DNA from: Volvox africanus
Taxonomy: Eukaryota > Chlorophyta > Chlorophyceae > Chlamydomonadales > Volvocaceae
Length of the DNA: 64,000 nt
NCBI GenBank assembly: GCA_030268105.1
Contig: BSDZ01000103.1
Coordinates: 2,112,501-2,176,500, forward strand
Reading direction: 5' to 3'
The position numbers and the translations under genes are program-made. The notes beneath the pieces were generated by a model. That model saw only the letters and a list, made by a program, of their open reading frames with translations. It was not told the origin of the DNA and ran no database searches. Below are positions 10,431-22,903 of this stretch, piece by piece. The stretch's first letter is position 1. Each line of letters starts with the position of its first letter.

Positions 10431-11263
10431 TGTTGTGCTACGGTTCGTTTCCCGCTGATGCGTAGGTTGATGCGACCCTGCAAGGCGAAGTGTTATCTTG
10501 ATGAACGCATGAATGATTATTGCATATGAATGAACCTGCATGATATAGATGTATTCGCATACATTTATATATGCATTTGGCATGTTATCATTATCCATCG
10601 CGACATCGCATCATGGCAAATCCGCCTAGCATGCATGAAATACCGAATCATTGAAGTGCGCATTATGCTCGTGCTATGGAACGATAAGTAATATTATTTG
10701 ATATAATATTACTTCATTACAGCAAACGTTGAGAGCGCCGCACTCGTCGCGATGCATGCCTTGCAACCGAATATCGTTATTCGGACCCTTGCATCATGCG
10801 AATGCCGGAAAGGCTTATACGTTGTTATACATGGACATCGCCTATACGCAGTAGGGTTGTCACACTTAGGATCGGCCTCCTATTGTGAATCGTACGGCAT
10901 CGCGATGCTACGAGTATAACAGATGCGAGGACGGCTAAGCAAGATAAGACATTCGATACTGGAGAACACTTGTGTGTTCTACATTATTATTGCTATATGC
11001 TATTCTCCTTAGCCCGAGCTAAGCCTAAACTTCGCTATTCACCGCCGCGTGATGATTGCTCGCTTCCGGCGCTGACGGCGATTACGTCCATTGCACCGCT
11101 TCGATCTGTAAGACTGTAAGTTATATCTCTTCTTGTTTGAAGTCTTCCGCTGTCTCTGTTTGCTCACGCTTGCCTTGCTGTACTTGCAAGTGCTCGCGCA
11201 TTGGTGTCGCAAGCCTTCAGATGCGCAGATACTGATGAGCAAACACGAAGGAGAGGTACAACA
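10431..11263 (+). repeat. E2 3' LTR
   Basis: 833 bases, same length and nearly the same sequence as the 5' LTR. It is followed by the AACAG target duplication and then by the resumed E1 RNase H sequence. Confidence 0.95.
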
Positions 11264-11268
11264 AACAG

Positions 11269-12240
11269 CTCCTGCTCTCCGGTTGTATATCGGGTCTCCG
11301 CACCCAAGAACTTCTTACTCATGAAGGCGATCGGTCGTCCTTCCTGCAACAATTCAGCGCCGCTTCCATGCAAAGAAGCATCCAATACAGTTTCAACACG
11401 GAATGGCAACGAGTTATCAGGGAAAGAGAGGGTAACGTCATTGGCGACGATTCACTTGAGCTGTTTGAATGCCCGCTGACACGTGGGTGTCCAGGCTTCG
11501 AGGGAAGCGAAACCTCCTTTCTTCGTCAAATTCGTAAGCGGGGCCGCAATAATGGAGTATTTATTGATAAACTTACGGAAGTAGTTGGTCAAACCCAAGC
11601 ACTGGCGTAGTTCGGTGAGGTTCTGAGGCGCAGGCCATTTGCGAACCACAGCTACCTTCCGTGGGTCCATCCTTATTCCAGTGGCCGACACGATGTGGCC
11701 CAAATACTCCACCTGAGGCTGCGCCCAAGAACATTTGGCGCGTTTAGCAAACAATTGCTCCCGCTTCATCACCTCAAGCACGAGCTCGAGATGCTTCAGG
11801 TGCTCCTCGCGCGTTTTGGAAGATATTAAAATATCATCCAAATAACAAACGATGAACCTGTCGATATACGGTCTGAACATGCGATCCATCACTGCTCGAA
11901 ATGTGGTGGGCGCATTAGTAAGTCCAAACGACAAGACCGTGTACTCGAAGTGACCAAAGGGGGTCCGGAAAGCGGTTTTCGGAATATCAGAGGCAGCACT
12001 GCGTATCTGATTATACCCTTGTTGAAGGTCAATCGAGGAAAAGTAAGCTGAGCCCTTCAGCTTATCGAGCAGGTCATCGACGCACGGCAAAGGGTAGCGA
12101 TTTTAATCGTGGTTGCATTCAAGCCCCGATAATCAATGCACATACGCAACGTCCCATCCTTCTTACCGACAAACAATATCGGCGCAGAATACAGCGATGT
12201 GCTGGGCCGAATCACCTTTGCGAGCAGATCCCCCACTTGC
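11269..12240 (-). pseudogene. E1 pol middle part: RT and RNase H start
   Basis: Upstream half of the E1 pol fragment that continues at 3782. Minus strand, from 12240: RT fingers ([15 protein letters not shown]), RT palm (CYLDDI near 11850), the LTNYFRKFI connection, then RNase H up to the E2 insertion. Near 12100 an A run is one base short, shifting the frame at the [12 protein letters not shown] block; E3 and E6 share exactly this defect. It is cut at 12240 by the E3 LTR. Confidence 0.88.
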
Positions 12241-13024
12241 TGTTGTACGCGGGTTCGATCACCGTTCATACTAGAGTGGACTGCAACCCATTTGAGCATC
12301 ATGAAGCATAATACAATCATATTAGCATGATATACTTGAGTATATCTAGCTAATCAGACATGTCGCATTATCATCTACTACATCGCGCTGTCGGTCAACA
12401 TGTTTGACTCGAGGCTGATAATTAATGCGCGATCTATCCATTGGCATTTTATATCACGTAATAATACTTTAAATATTATTACCTCATTTACGTCATAGAC
12501 CATACGCGTATGCGAGAAGGCGACGATCGCAATGGTTGGGTCGCACATTGCATGCGTTGCATTCAATAATATCACGGATGACACGATATTTAGAACAGTG
12601 CTACAAAGGTACTCACACTTGAGATCGGAATCCAGTGAGACCTGTACTGTGCATCGGTATCACGACGTGATAGGTGCGAGGACAGCCGCCTAGAGACCAA
12701 AGTCGGCTTGCGCTACTTTGGACTGAGTACTTGTGTACTTAATTCTATCTAATTGGCATACATACGATATACTCATATATATTCGGCCTGAGCTATTCTA
12801 GCATATCATCTGCAGCCGAATGATGAACATTGCCCGCGGGGTCTGACGGCCATCTACCGATTTGTAAACGAAGACCATTGTATGTTGGATCTTTCCTTAT
12901 CTTTGAGTCTTCCGCTGTCACTTTGCTCGCATTGAATTGCCTTGCTGTTCGTAAGCTTGGTGCGCACTAGCTAACATCCAGACGTGCAGATTCAGTGCAT
13001 GATTGAAGAAGAAAGGATACAACA
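12241..13024 (+). repeat. E3 5' LTR
   Basis: 784 bases in the orientation TGTTGTACGCGGG to GGATACAACA. The LTR motif appears as GCGAGGACAGC at 12676-12686. A TGG-initiated primer site (TGGTAGCGAGATGG) follows within a few bases. Bases 13025-13461 are leader with no gene I can support. Confidence 0.9.
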
Positions 13025-13461
13025 AATTTGGTAGCGAGATGGTTCGACTCACAGCTGTCTCATTGTCACTATTGGGGAGTAGGTTCTTGCACGAATGAAC
13101 GGCGGTGAGGAGCATGACGGGATACCTTCGTCGGGAAAATCGGTACTGTATTATCCTCTCTCTGAACGTTTGATACAACATTCGTCGGTTGATACTAATT
13201 GTATTTTCGCTATCCGGAAAGTTCTTAAGTCCACAGAAGGGATTTCTTTGCCATCATACTCGGAATCTCTTCCCGAATAAGTTGGATACCTGACAGGTCC
13301 AGCTACTAAGGATATACTCATTTGAAGGTGGCTACATATTGGTGGATTACATTTTTACTCGCATCGGAGTTTACTCGAACGCGGACAGTACGCGAGCGAC
13401 AAATCCAAAGGTAGAGTCCTACCTTTATCTCTCTGTCCTTTTAAGGTGCTAATTGGAATAC

Positions 13462-13920
13462 ATGTCGTGTGATCAGTACCCATCAACTATGGAGGGGGGT
13501 GATTACACTAATATAAGTGTCCGTTATGAAGAACCGGAGATCACACCGAACGTTGATAACTTATATAAACCCCAACCAGATGCTCCCCAGTCGAACTCCC
13601 CTTAACCAGCTCAGAATCCTCCTGGGGCGTCAGATTCTGTGAGGCCCACCGAGGCGGGGCAGAACCCGGCGATGGTATCACTACAGCAACTTATGGATGA
13701 AGGTGGGGTTCCTGGTTTCGTAGTCCCAACACCTCAACTCCATATTCATCATGATGCCGAACCTAAGAATACCGCAAGTGCCACCCGTTCCTATGTCCGT
13801 GATGCTAAAAAGTATCTGAAGTTGGTAAAGGGTGGCGATCGCGACGAAGTGAAGTGTCTTTTCATCAGAGCTACACTAAGTGGCGTCACGAGAGAATGGT
13901 ATGATCATTGGACCACCGTA
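13462..13920 (+). pseudogene. E3 Gag, first part
   Basis: Starts at ATG 13462 (MSCDQYPST...), matching the Gag starts of E4 and E6. A TAA near 13603 replaces a codon that is open in the relatives. The capsid start (YVRDAKKYLKLVKGGD... WYDHWTT) follows, until E4 splits the gene at the CCGTA target. It continues at 21008. Confidence 0.85.
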
Positions 13921-14735
13921 TGTTGTATCCTTCCTTCTTCAATCATGTATTAGCTCTGCACGTCTACGTGTTAGCTGCATGCGTACCAAGCTTACGAACA
14001 GCAAGGCAAGCCAATGCGAATAGTAGACAGCGGAAGACTCAATAGCAAGGAAAGATTCAACTTACAATGTTCTTCAGTTACAGAATTACAGTCTGCCGTC
14101 AGACCCCGTGGGCAATGTTCATCATTCGGCTGCAGATGGAATGCTAGAATAGCTCAGGCCGAATATAAATGATTATATCGTATGTATGCGTATTGGATAG
14201 AGTTAAGTACTCGAATACTTGGTCCAAAGTTAGCGTCGCGCCGACTTCGGTCTCTAGGTGGCCGTCCTCGCACCTATCACGTCGCGATACCGATGTGCAG
14301 TACAGGTCTCACTGGATTACGATCTCAAGTGTGAGTACCTTGGTAATACTGCTCTAAATATCGTGTCATTCGTGATATTATTGGATGCAACGCATGCAAT
14401 ATGCAAAGGTCCGAATATCGATATTCGGTTGCCGACCCAACCATCGCGATCATCGCATTCTTGCATACGCGTATGGTTTATGACACAGATGAGGTAATAC
14501 TATTCAAAGTATTATTACGTGATATAATATGCCAATGGATAGATCGCGCATTAATTATCAGCCTCGAGTCAAACATGTTGACCGACAGCGTGATGTCGTG
14601 AATGATGATGCGACATGCCTGATTAGCTAGATATACTCGAGTATATCATGCTAATATGATTGTATTATGCTTCATGATATCTGAGTGCATTGCGGCCTTC
14701 ATAAATGTAAACGGTGATTGAACCGGCGTACAACA
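13921..14735 (-). repeat. E4 3' LTR
   Basis: 815 bases, TGTTGTATCC to GTACAACA on the plus strand. The LTR motif GCCGTCCTCGC at 14261-14271 is the reverse of GCGAGGACGGC. The polypurine tract lies just to the right. Confidence 0.95.
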
Positions 14736-17700
14736 ACTATCCCCCCTCCCGTATGCACTGTCCTCGCTGCATCGAACAGCATCGACTGCAAGGATCATTG
14801 GGTTTGCGTGGCGTGTAGACGAGCTTCCTCCAACAGGGGCTTCATTTCCGGCGAGAAGTTACGCATCGGCTCCCACAAATTATGCTTGCTAGACTAGCCA
14901 GTCCACTTGACCAGATATTCATGCACCTTCCGCTTTCGTCGTTGTCGACCAATGCGACGAACCTGATAATCCAGTATGCGTTCCACATCATACACCTTTT
15001 GCTTGCCTGCGATCCAGGTCTCGGGACCGGGGTCCATTACTGCAGGGGCATCGGTGTCGTTCATAACTGGTGCTGTGCCGAATTAAAGAAATATGAAATG
15101 CGGGATGGATATTCATGTCAGAAGGTAGGGATAGCTCCACGGCTACATTCCCTACCATGCGAACAACGGGATATGGACCGATCCAACGAGGTAACAATTT
15201 ATGGGAACCGTCGGCGAGCGAACGCAAGTTCTTAGTGCTCAATAATACCATTTGTCCCACCAAATATGTTACGTCTCGTTTGGATTTATTATAATAGTCC
15301 GTCGTCCGTTGTTGTGCCGCGTCCAGGCATGCCTTCCCGTCTGTCATGCGGGATAGGAACGACTTGGCAAAGGTTTTAGCCGCAGGGATATTTATCTCCA
15401 ATTCTCGCCACACGGGTAGCGCAGGATGAAATCCATAATTCAGAAAGAAAGGGCTTTGACCTGTAGAGCAGTTCACAGCGTTGTTTAGCGCAAATTCTGC
15501 CGAAGTCAGAAATGTATCCCAAACAGAGGGTGTGCGTCCCGCGAAATTCCTCAACATGTTGCCCAACGTGCGATTTGTGCGTTCGGTTTGCCCATCGGAT
15601 TGTGGATGACATGCTGTGCTCAAATGAACGCGCATACCGACGAGCTCGCATAGCGCTTCCCAAAACTTAGACGTGAATTGACCGCCACGATCGGATATCA
15701 CATTTTTAGGAACACCATGCAATCGTACCACGTTATCAAAAAATAATCGGGCTGTTTGCTCAGCGGTGCAAGATGAGGTGCAGGGGGCTAAGTGAACCAT
15801 CTTGGTCAAGCGATCAACCATAACGAACACCGAGTCGTATCCCCCCTCAGTTTTGGGCAGCGCGACTACGAAGTCCATAGAAACACTTTCCCAAGGGGCA
15901 TCTGGTATAGGTAAAGGTTGTAACAAACCCTGGCCCTTACCGGATAGTGCTTTATTGCGCTGACATAAACTGCACCTTTGCACGAAGTTTTCCGCATCCT
16001 TCACCATGCGCGGCCACCAGAATGAGCGTCGTACAAGCTCTGCCAAACGCGTACGTCCAGGATGTCCTGCTAACGGGTCCTCGTGGAACCGTGCAAAAGT
16101 ATCGTAGCGCAAAGCGTCATCGTTCGGCACGACGATTTGTGTGGTCGAGCCATCCATCCGTAGCCACAAATCGTTGCGCTTGTGCAAATGCTCCACATTG
16201 CTTGGTGAAGCAATCCATGGATTGGCTTGATACGCTATCTTGAGTCGTTGCGCGAGGTCCGCTGCTATCGGCACCTCCTGACTGCGTGAACGAGTGACCG
16301 GTGCTGCCAGGATTGCAGCATGCAATGATGGATGTCGACTGAGGGCGTCAGCAATATTAATTCTGCCGGCGATATACTCCCATGTGCAGTCGAAACGAGA
16401 TAGATACTCCATCCTCCGGGCTTGTCGTCAGTTAAGCGTGGGAACACTCTGCAAGAATGTCAGCGGCTTATGATCGGTCTTCAGCGTAAGAGGGCGGCCC
16501 TCGAGGTAACAACACCATTCCTTCAAAGCATGCAGAGCTGCCAACAGCTCCTGCTCTCCGGTTGTATATCGGGTCTCCGCACCCGAGAACTTCTTACTCG
16601 TGAAGGCGATCGGTCGTCCTTCCTGCAACAATACAGCGCCGCTTCCATGCAAGGAAGCATCCGATACAGTTTCAACACGGAACGGCAACGAGTAATCAGG
16701 GAAAGAGAGGGTAACGTCGTCGGCGTCGATTCGCTTGAGCTCTTCAAATGCCCGCTGACACGTGGGTGTCCAGGCTTCGATATATTGATTCGAGTGAAGC
16801 GAAACCTCCTTTCTTCGTCAAATTCATAAGCAGGGCCGCAATAATGGAGTATTTATTGATAAACTTACGGAAGTAGTTGGTCAAACCCAAGAACTGGCGT
16901 AGTTCGGTGAGGTTCTGAGGCGCAGGCCATTTGCAAACCACAGCTACCTTCCGTGGGTCCATCCTGACCCCAGTGACCAACACGATGTGGCCCAAATACT
17001 CCACCTGAGGCTGCGCCCAAAAACACTTGGCGCGTTTAGCAAACAATTGCTCCCGCTTCATCACCTCAAGCACGAGCTCGAGATGCTTCAGGTGCTCCTC
17101 GCGCGTTTTGGAAGATATTAAAATATCATCCAAATAACAAACGATGAACCTGTCGATATACGGTCTGAACATGCGATCCATCACTGCTTGAAATGTGGCG
17201 GGCGCATTAGTAAGTCCAAACGACAAGACTGTGTACTCGAAGTGACCAAAGGGGGTCCGGAAAGCGGTTTTAGGAATATCAGAGGCAGCACTGCGTATCT
17301 GATTATACCCTTGTTGAAGGTCAATCGAGGAAAAGTAAGCTGATCCCTTCAGCTTATCGAGCAAGTCATTGACGCACGGCAAAGGGTAGCGATTTTTATT
17401 CATGGTCGCATTCAAGCCCCGATAATCAATGCACATACGCAGCGTCCCATCCTTCTTACCGACAAACAATATCGGAGCCGAATATGGCGACGTGCTGGGC
17501 CGAATCATACCCTTTGCGAGCAGATCCCTCACTCGCCGTTTCATCCGCTCAACTTTAGCGGACTTAGCCTGTACGTAGGTTGTGAAACGGGGTGCTCGGG
17601 CACAAGAGGGATCCTATAGTCAGCAGGGAACATAGGTGGGAGCCCCAAGATGACAAATGCATCAGTATAATTTTGGCAATAGGGGGCTGCGACCTCAGAA

Positions 17701-17840
17701 TCTTTCGCAAGAGACTGTGCGGTGGTAGCAATTGATTGCACCCAAGGCCTCACAAGCGATTCATGGGTGTTTTTCCTTATCATTGATAAGATTGCCTTAC
17801 ACCCCTCAAGCTTGGGTTCTTTATTTCGGCGAACGGACAC
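14736..17840 (-). pseudogene. E4 Pol: RT, RNase H, integrase, chromodomain (broken)
   Basis: From the right: RT ([26 protein letters not shown] near 17130), RNase H (VSDASLHGSGAVLLQEG), the HHCC finger, the integrase core (MDFVVALPKTEGGYDS... ISDRGGQFTSKF... DGQTE) and a chromodomain near 14890-14960. The RT A run is complete here, unlike E1, E3 and E6. A TGA interrupts TLN-RQAR near 16436, at the same place as in E6. Further shifts lie near 16785, 17541 and 14985-15090. Structural match to family I is strong; not translatable as a unit. Confidence 0.9.
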
Positions 17841-18906
17841 CGCTTAACCAACATTAACCACAGGCTCCGCACAGTTCCGCCCTCCTCTGGTGTGACATCT
17901 TGGTACGACAGACAAGGTACCTTAGGTGATAGGTTCCCTTTTGCACAATGGCCAATTGTGCTGGACTCCATATCGATGCGCACGCGGTACTGTCGTTATG
18001 TCGCGGCACCCAATGTCCATGTAGTGCTGTCTCCGGGAGACCTTGTTGCACTCATTGGGCCCTAACACACAGAGGGTCCTTCGACGACTAAGGGTGATTC
18101 TGCCCACGATGGGATGCTTACCCTCATTAGCGAGGGTAACCTGAACGCTCAGACGACTATGGGGCCAACCCCATAATGCTTATTGCTCTTCGTAATAGCA
18201 ATAAGGTAGTCAGTGACACCTATAGCGCACGGGTGTCCGAAATTTCAAGGAACAAAATGACTTCATCGTCATTGGTAGATTCAAACGTAGTGAACCTCCG
18301 CTACGCTCCTGCGACCCACGATGCTCCACAGGTACGGATTCGTTAAGGACGCATATTTACCAGGCATCTGATCATCTAATCAACGGCAGTGGAGAGTCTT
18401 CTTCATGCCAGCATCACTGGGTACAATTAGGAGTAGTAGTGGTCAATACATATGGCCTAACTCCTCGTCGGGTATCAGTCCCTTATTAATGCGACCTGGG
18501 TGACCCGACTACATCGACAGAAATTGTGCCCTGTGCTTCGTCCATCGGGTGTAGTTCCGCAGCTAACGGAGGTAGAAGTGGGCAGTTCCTTGTAAGATGG
18601 TTTGATGCGCACCGAAGACAAACTCCCAATTGTCGTCGCTGTGCGAACTCCGTCTGGGTGCATCCCCATTTAGTAAGCCATCGATTTTCTGTCCTCGACC
18701 GCTTCGATTCCGACGCAGCTCCACGTGATGCGACGGTATTCTGTGGCGCGTCTCTCCTCTTCCGTACACTCCGAGTTACTTGCGAATCTCGTGGACTTCA
18801 TCCCCGGCTGCCAGAAATATGGACGCGACTGGTCGAAGGGGCGCCAGCCCGACACATAGGTGCAGGTGGTAGCGGGATGCCGGTAGTCTCAGGTGCTGGG
18901 TCAGTC
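17841..18906 (-). other. E4 degraded gag end and protease stretch
   Basis: No long frame in the element's direction. Fragments are recognisable: the gag C-terminus with a knuckle-like CLRC...NHLTRNC near 18600, and a block related to the family I protease C-terminus near 18020-18130 (GGTAAGCATCCCATCG). The catalytic DTGA is not visible. E3 and E6 share the same degraded sequence, so the damage predates their insertion. Confidence 0.6.
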
Positions 18907-19758
18907 TCATTGGAGGTATCTTGCGTCGACTGGTAGTGGTGCTAAGGCTGTCGGGTGCTCTTGTCCCGTCCTGAGGCGAGCTTCGGCGTCGTGAACGATC
19001 TGAACCCATCGCGTATACGATCTTGTCCTTTCCAGCGCCGGATCCGTAATACTCGCTCTGGCCAACTGGAGAGGGAGACCACGTTGGAACCAATAAATGT
19101 AGTCTCCTTCTGAAAAACCGATCATGGGTGCCGTCAGACCTTCAAACCGCAACCGGTAGTCCTCCACGGACTTGTCAGGTCGCATTCGGTAGGTGCCTGC
19201 ATGTAGTTCTCGGTACATGGCAGCCACTTGTGATTGATTTCCGGGAGCGAATCGAGTAAGCCGCGCGTTAATTAGTTCTTCGAACGTAAAGTGCTCCTGT
19301 ACAGTGGTCCAATGGTCATACCATTCCCTCGCAACGCCGCTTAGTGTGGCCCCAATAAATAAACACTTCACCTCGTCGTGATCACCACCTTTTACCAACT
19401 TCAAATATCTTTTAGCATCACGAACATATGAGCGGGCAGCGCTTGCGATAGTCTTGGGTTCTGCGATGGGAGGAATATGAAATTGAGGTGTGGGGACGAC
19501 GAAACCGGGGACTCCGCCTTCATCCATAAGTTGTTGCAGCGATACCATTGCCAGATCCGGCTCCGTTTCGGGGGGCCCCGCGTGATCTGACGTCCCAGTG
19601 GGGCCCTGAATTGGATAAGGACCATTCGGCTGGGGAACGTCGGGCTGGGGATTATGTAAATTATCAGTATTCGGTGGGATCTCCGGTCCTTCATTATGGG
19701 CTCCAACACTGGCCTGTTCACTCTCTCCCGTAGATGGGGAATATTGATTATGCGACAT
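18907..19758 (-). pseudogene. E4 Gag, amino part
   Basis: ATG at 19758 (MSHNQYSPSTGESEQ...). A Pro/Asn-rich start, then VSLQQLMDEGGVPGFVVPTPQ and a Retrotrans_gag-like capsid (YVRDAKRYLKLVKGGD, WYDHWTT, FEGLTAPMIGFSEGDYIYWFQRGL). The frame ends at 18907, before the zinc knuckle, by a shift; the knuckle remnant lies downstream out of frame. Bases 19759-20192 are the leader and primer-site region, with no gene seen. Confidence 0.85.
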
Positions 19759-20192
19759 GTATTCCAATTAAGACTTCACAAGGAAAATAGGTGGAGGTAA
19801 AACTGTACCTTAGGGATTTCCTCTCGTGTACCGTTCTCACCTGAGTAAAACTCCGACGTGGTCGGTAACGTAACCCACCAGTATGTCACCTTCAAATTGA
19901 TATCTCTTCAGCAACTGATCCTGTCCGATACCCAACTCTATCAAGGAGGCGACTTCAAGTGTGATGGCAACAGAATTTCTTCTGCGGACTTAAGACCTTG
20001 CGGGTAACAAAAGTATGGTTGTTATTTAACAGGCCGATATTGTATCAGGAGTTCAGGTAGAGGAAAGTACCGCATCAGCTTTCCGGTGAGGTTATCTCGT
20101 GATACTCTTCGCCGCCGCTCGCTCGTGCGAGAACCTACTCTTCGCTAGTGACGATGAGACAGCCGTAAGTCAAACCGTCTCACTACCAAATT

Positions 20193-21007
20193 TGTTGTAT
20201 CCTTCCTTCTTCAATCATGTATTAGCTCTGCACGTCTAGGTGTTAGCTGCATGCGTACCAAGCTTACGAACAGCAAGGCAAGCCAATGCGAATAGTAGAC
20301 AGCGGAAGACTCAATAGCAAGGAAAGATTCAACTTACAATGTTCTTCAGTTACAGAATTACAGTCTGCCATCAGACCCCGTGGGCAATGTTCATCACTCG
20401 GCTGCAGATGGAATGCTAGAATAGCTCAGGCCGAATATAAATGATTATATCGTATGTATGCGTATTGGATAGAGTTAAGTACTCGAATACTTGGTCCAAA
20501 GTTAGCGTCGCGCCGACTTCGGTCTCTAGGTGGCCGTCCTCGCACCTATCACGTCGCGATACCGATGTGCAGTACAGGTCTCACTGGATTACGATCTCAA
20601 GTGTGAGTACCTTGGTAATACTGCTCTAAATATCGTGTCATTCGTGATATTATTGGATGCAACGCATGCAATATGCAAAGGTCCGAATATCAATATTCGG
20701 TTGCCGACCCAACCATCGCGATCGTCGCATTCTTGCATACGCGTATGGTTTATGACACAGATGAGGTAATACTATTCAAAGTATTATTACGTGATATAAT
20801 ATGCCAATGGATAGATCGCGCATTAATTATCAGCCTCGAGTCAAACATGTTGACCAACAGCGTGATGTCGTGAATGATGATGCGACATGCCTGATTAGCT
20901 AGATATACTCGAGTATATCATGCTAATATGATTGTATTATGCTTCATGATATCTGAGTGCATTGCGGCCTTCATAAATGTAAACGGTGATTGAACCCACG
21001 TACAACA
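20193..21007 (-). repeat. E4 5' LTR
   Basis: 815 bases, equal in length and nearly identical to the 3' LTR. The sequence to its left, CTACCAAATT, is the reverse of the TGG-type primer site. Confidence 0.95.
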
Positions 21008-21834
21008 CCGTACAGGAGCACTTTACGTTCAAAGAATTAATTAACGCGCTCCTTACTCATTTCGCTCCCGGAAATCAGTCGCAAGTGGCTGCCATGTACC
21101 GAGAGCTACACGCAGGCGCTTATTGAATGCGACCTAACGAGTCCGTGGAAGACTACCGGTTGTGTTTCGAAGCAGTAACAGCACCCATGATTGGTTTCTC
21201 AGAAGGAGACTACATTTATTGGTTCCAACACGGTCTCTCGCTTCAGCTAGCCCGAGCGAGTATTACGGACCTGACACGGGAAGGGACAAGATTGTATACA
21301 CGATGGGCTCAGATTGTTCGTGGCGTCGAAGCTCGCCTTGGAACGGGACAGGAACGCCCGACGTCCTTAGCACCGTTATCAGTTGACACAAAGCAAGATA
21401 CCTCTAACGAGACTGATCCAGCACCTGAGACTACTGGCATTCCACTACCTCCAGCTCTGATGCGCCGTGGTGGCACCCCCTCCGATTAACCACGTTCATA
21501 CTCTTGGTACCCAGGAACTAACTCCAAGGGATTCGCAGATAACTTGGAGTACGCGGAAGAGGAAGGGCATGCTACAAAATACCGCCGAGTCACGCGGAGC
21601 TGCATCAGAATCGAAGCGATCAAGAACACAAAATCGATGGCTTACCAAGTGGGGATGTACGCAAACGGAGTTTGCACAGCGACGACAATTGGGAGTCTGC
21701 CTTCGGTGCACATCAAATCACCTTACAAGGAACTGCCCGCTTTTACCCCCATTCGCTGTAGGACTACCTTCAACGGACGAGGCACCTGACACGATTTCCG
21801 TTGATATCGTCGGAGCACCCAGCTCACGTTAACA
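21008..21834 (+). pseudogene. E3 Gag, second part
   Basis: Resumes at the repeated CCGTA and carries the rest of capsid (HFTFKELINALLTHFAPGNQ, YIYWFQHGL). TGA at 21124 replaces a CGA/CAA codon of relatives. A frameshift near 21480 leads to the nucleocapsid, with the knuckle CLRCTSNHLTRNC (CX2CX3HX4C) and a stop at 21832. It cannot make a whole Gag. Confidence 0.85.
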
Positions 21835-22412
21835 CAGAAATATTAGCTGACAGGGAGTGCTGAATTACGTACTAGCTTGGATAAATCTTGGTTGAGTCCG
21901 ACAATGGTGATGGGAGGAGACTCTTTTGCTACCTTGACTAAATATACTCGATGATTAATAATTATGTACCTCTAACGGATCCTTTTCTGCTGACTAGCAT
22001 GGATCGTAGGTATGATGCGAATGTACGCCACATTTGACTCTTTTGGATGACAACGAAATCGACTTTGTTGACTGACATTTTGAACACCTATGTATTACAG
22101 GTGTTACTGACGACCTTATCTCAAATAAGTGATAAGCATGATGGGGTTGATCCCATAGTCTCCTAAGTGTTCAGGTTATCCTCGTTGATGAGGATAAGCA
22201 TCCCATTGTGGGCAGGATCACCCTTAGTTGACGAAGGACCCTCTGTGTGTTAGGGCCCAATGAGTGCAACAAGGTCTCTCGGAGACAGCACTACATGGAC
22301 ATTGGGTGCCGCGACATAACGACAGTACCGTGCGCGCATCGATATGGAATCCAGCACAATTGGCCATTGTGCAAAAGGGAACCTATCGCCTAAGGTACCT
22401 TGTCTGTCGTAC
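21835..22412 (+). other. E3 degraded protease stretch
   Basis: No long frame. From about 22180 it aligns by eye with the family I protease C-terminus (GATAAGCATCCCATTGTGGGCAGG-like block), with shifts and a TGA. E5 inserts at 22408-22412 (CGTAC), and the homologous sequence resumes at 29534 (ACGATGTCACACCA). The first 340 bases show nothing recognisable. Confidence 0.6.
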
Positions 22413-22834
22413 TGTTGTATATGGTACCCACGAAGGGTGGTATCAAAAGATACCGGTTGTTGTGCCAGAGCCCGATTAAGTAGAGCCGCCGACTAGGTCG
22501 TACTTGAGAGACCATAAGGCCTCGAACCGGGCGTGACCTTCAGAAGTCACCACTACAACCGGTGATTCAGTGAACCAGGAACCAGATGTTCCACCATTTA
22601 CCATTCAGGCGGTAAATGGCCCATTCCATACAGGTTATGGAGTAACCGACAGGTTCGGATGTTTCAGGAAATCGGTTAGTATTGGTCATCGACAGCCGAG
22701 ACCAAATCCACAAATCGAATGCCAGATGGGAACATGAAACAGTTAATCTGATAATTAAATATATTATATCATAAAATAATAAACAGATAATTATTATACT
22801 TAATGAATTACCAAAATGCATTAAGGATACAACA
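22413..22834 (-). repeat. E5 3' LTR
   Basis: 422 bases, TGTTGTATATGG to GGATACAACA on the plus strand, flanked on the right by a purine-rich tract on the minus strand (CTAGAGGGGGAACAAT). Confidence 0.95.
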
Positions 22835-22903
22835 ATTGTTCCCCCTCTAGATGCAGCGTCCCGATGCATGAAACGAGAGCAGACAGGTTGAGGTAGGACA
22901 GCG

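Larger units (their letters stand above)
3783..11263 (+). mobile_element. E2: Ty3/gypsy family I chromovirus-type element
   Basis: A 7,481-base plus-strand element with 833-base LTRs, a primer-binding site, gag, pol, and a polypurine tract just before the 3' LTR. The target duplication AACAG is at 3778-3782 and 11264-11268. It lies inside the RNase H region of E1 in the opposite orientation. Gag is open, but pol has several stops and a frameshift, so it is not autonomous. E7 is a close relative. Confidence 0.95.
1572..12240 (-). mobile_element. E1: Ty3/gypsy family II element, interrupted and truncated
   Basis: Minus-strand chromodomain Ty3 element, the outermost layer of the nest. Its 3' LTR is truncated on the left. 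Its body is split by E2 (3783-11263, target duplication AACAG), and removing E2 rejoins the RNase H coding sequence. The reverse-transcriptase end is cut at 12240 by the 5' LTR of E3. The rest of its pol, gag and 5' LTR are absent from the window, so a later deletion or rearrangement removed them. Confidence 0.85.
13921..21007 (-). mobile_element. E4: Ty3/gypsy family II element
   Basis: A 7,087-base minus-strand element with two 815-base LTRs and the perfect target duplication CCGTA (13916-13920, 21008-21012). It sits in the gag of E3 in the opposite orientation. Gag and the RT-integrase part are partly open, but the stretch between them is degraded in the same way as in E3 and E6. Confidence 0.95.
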
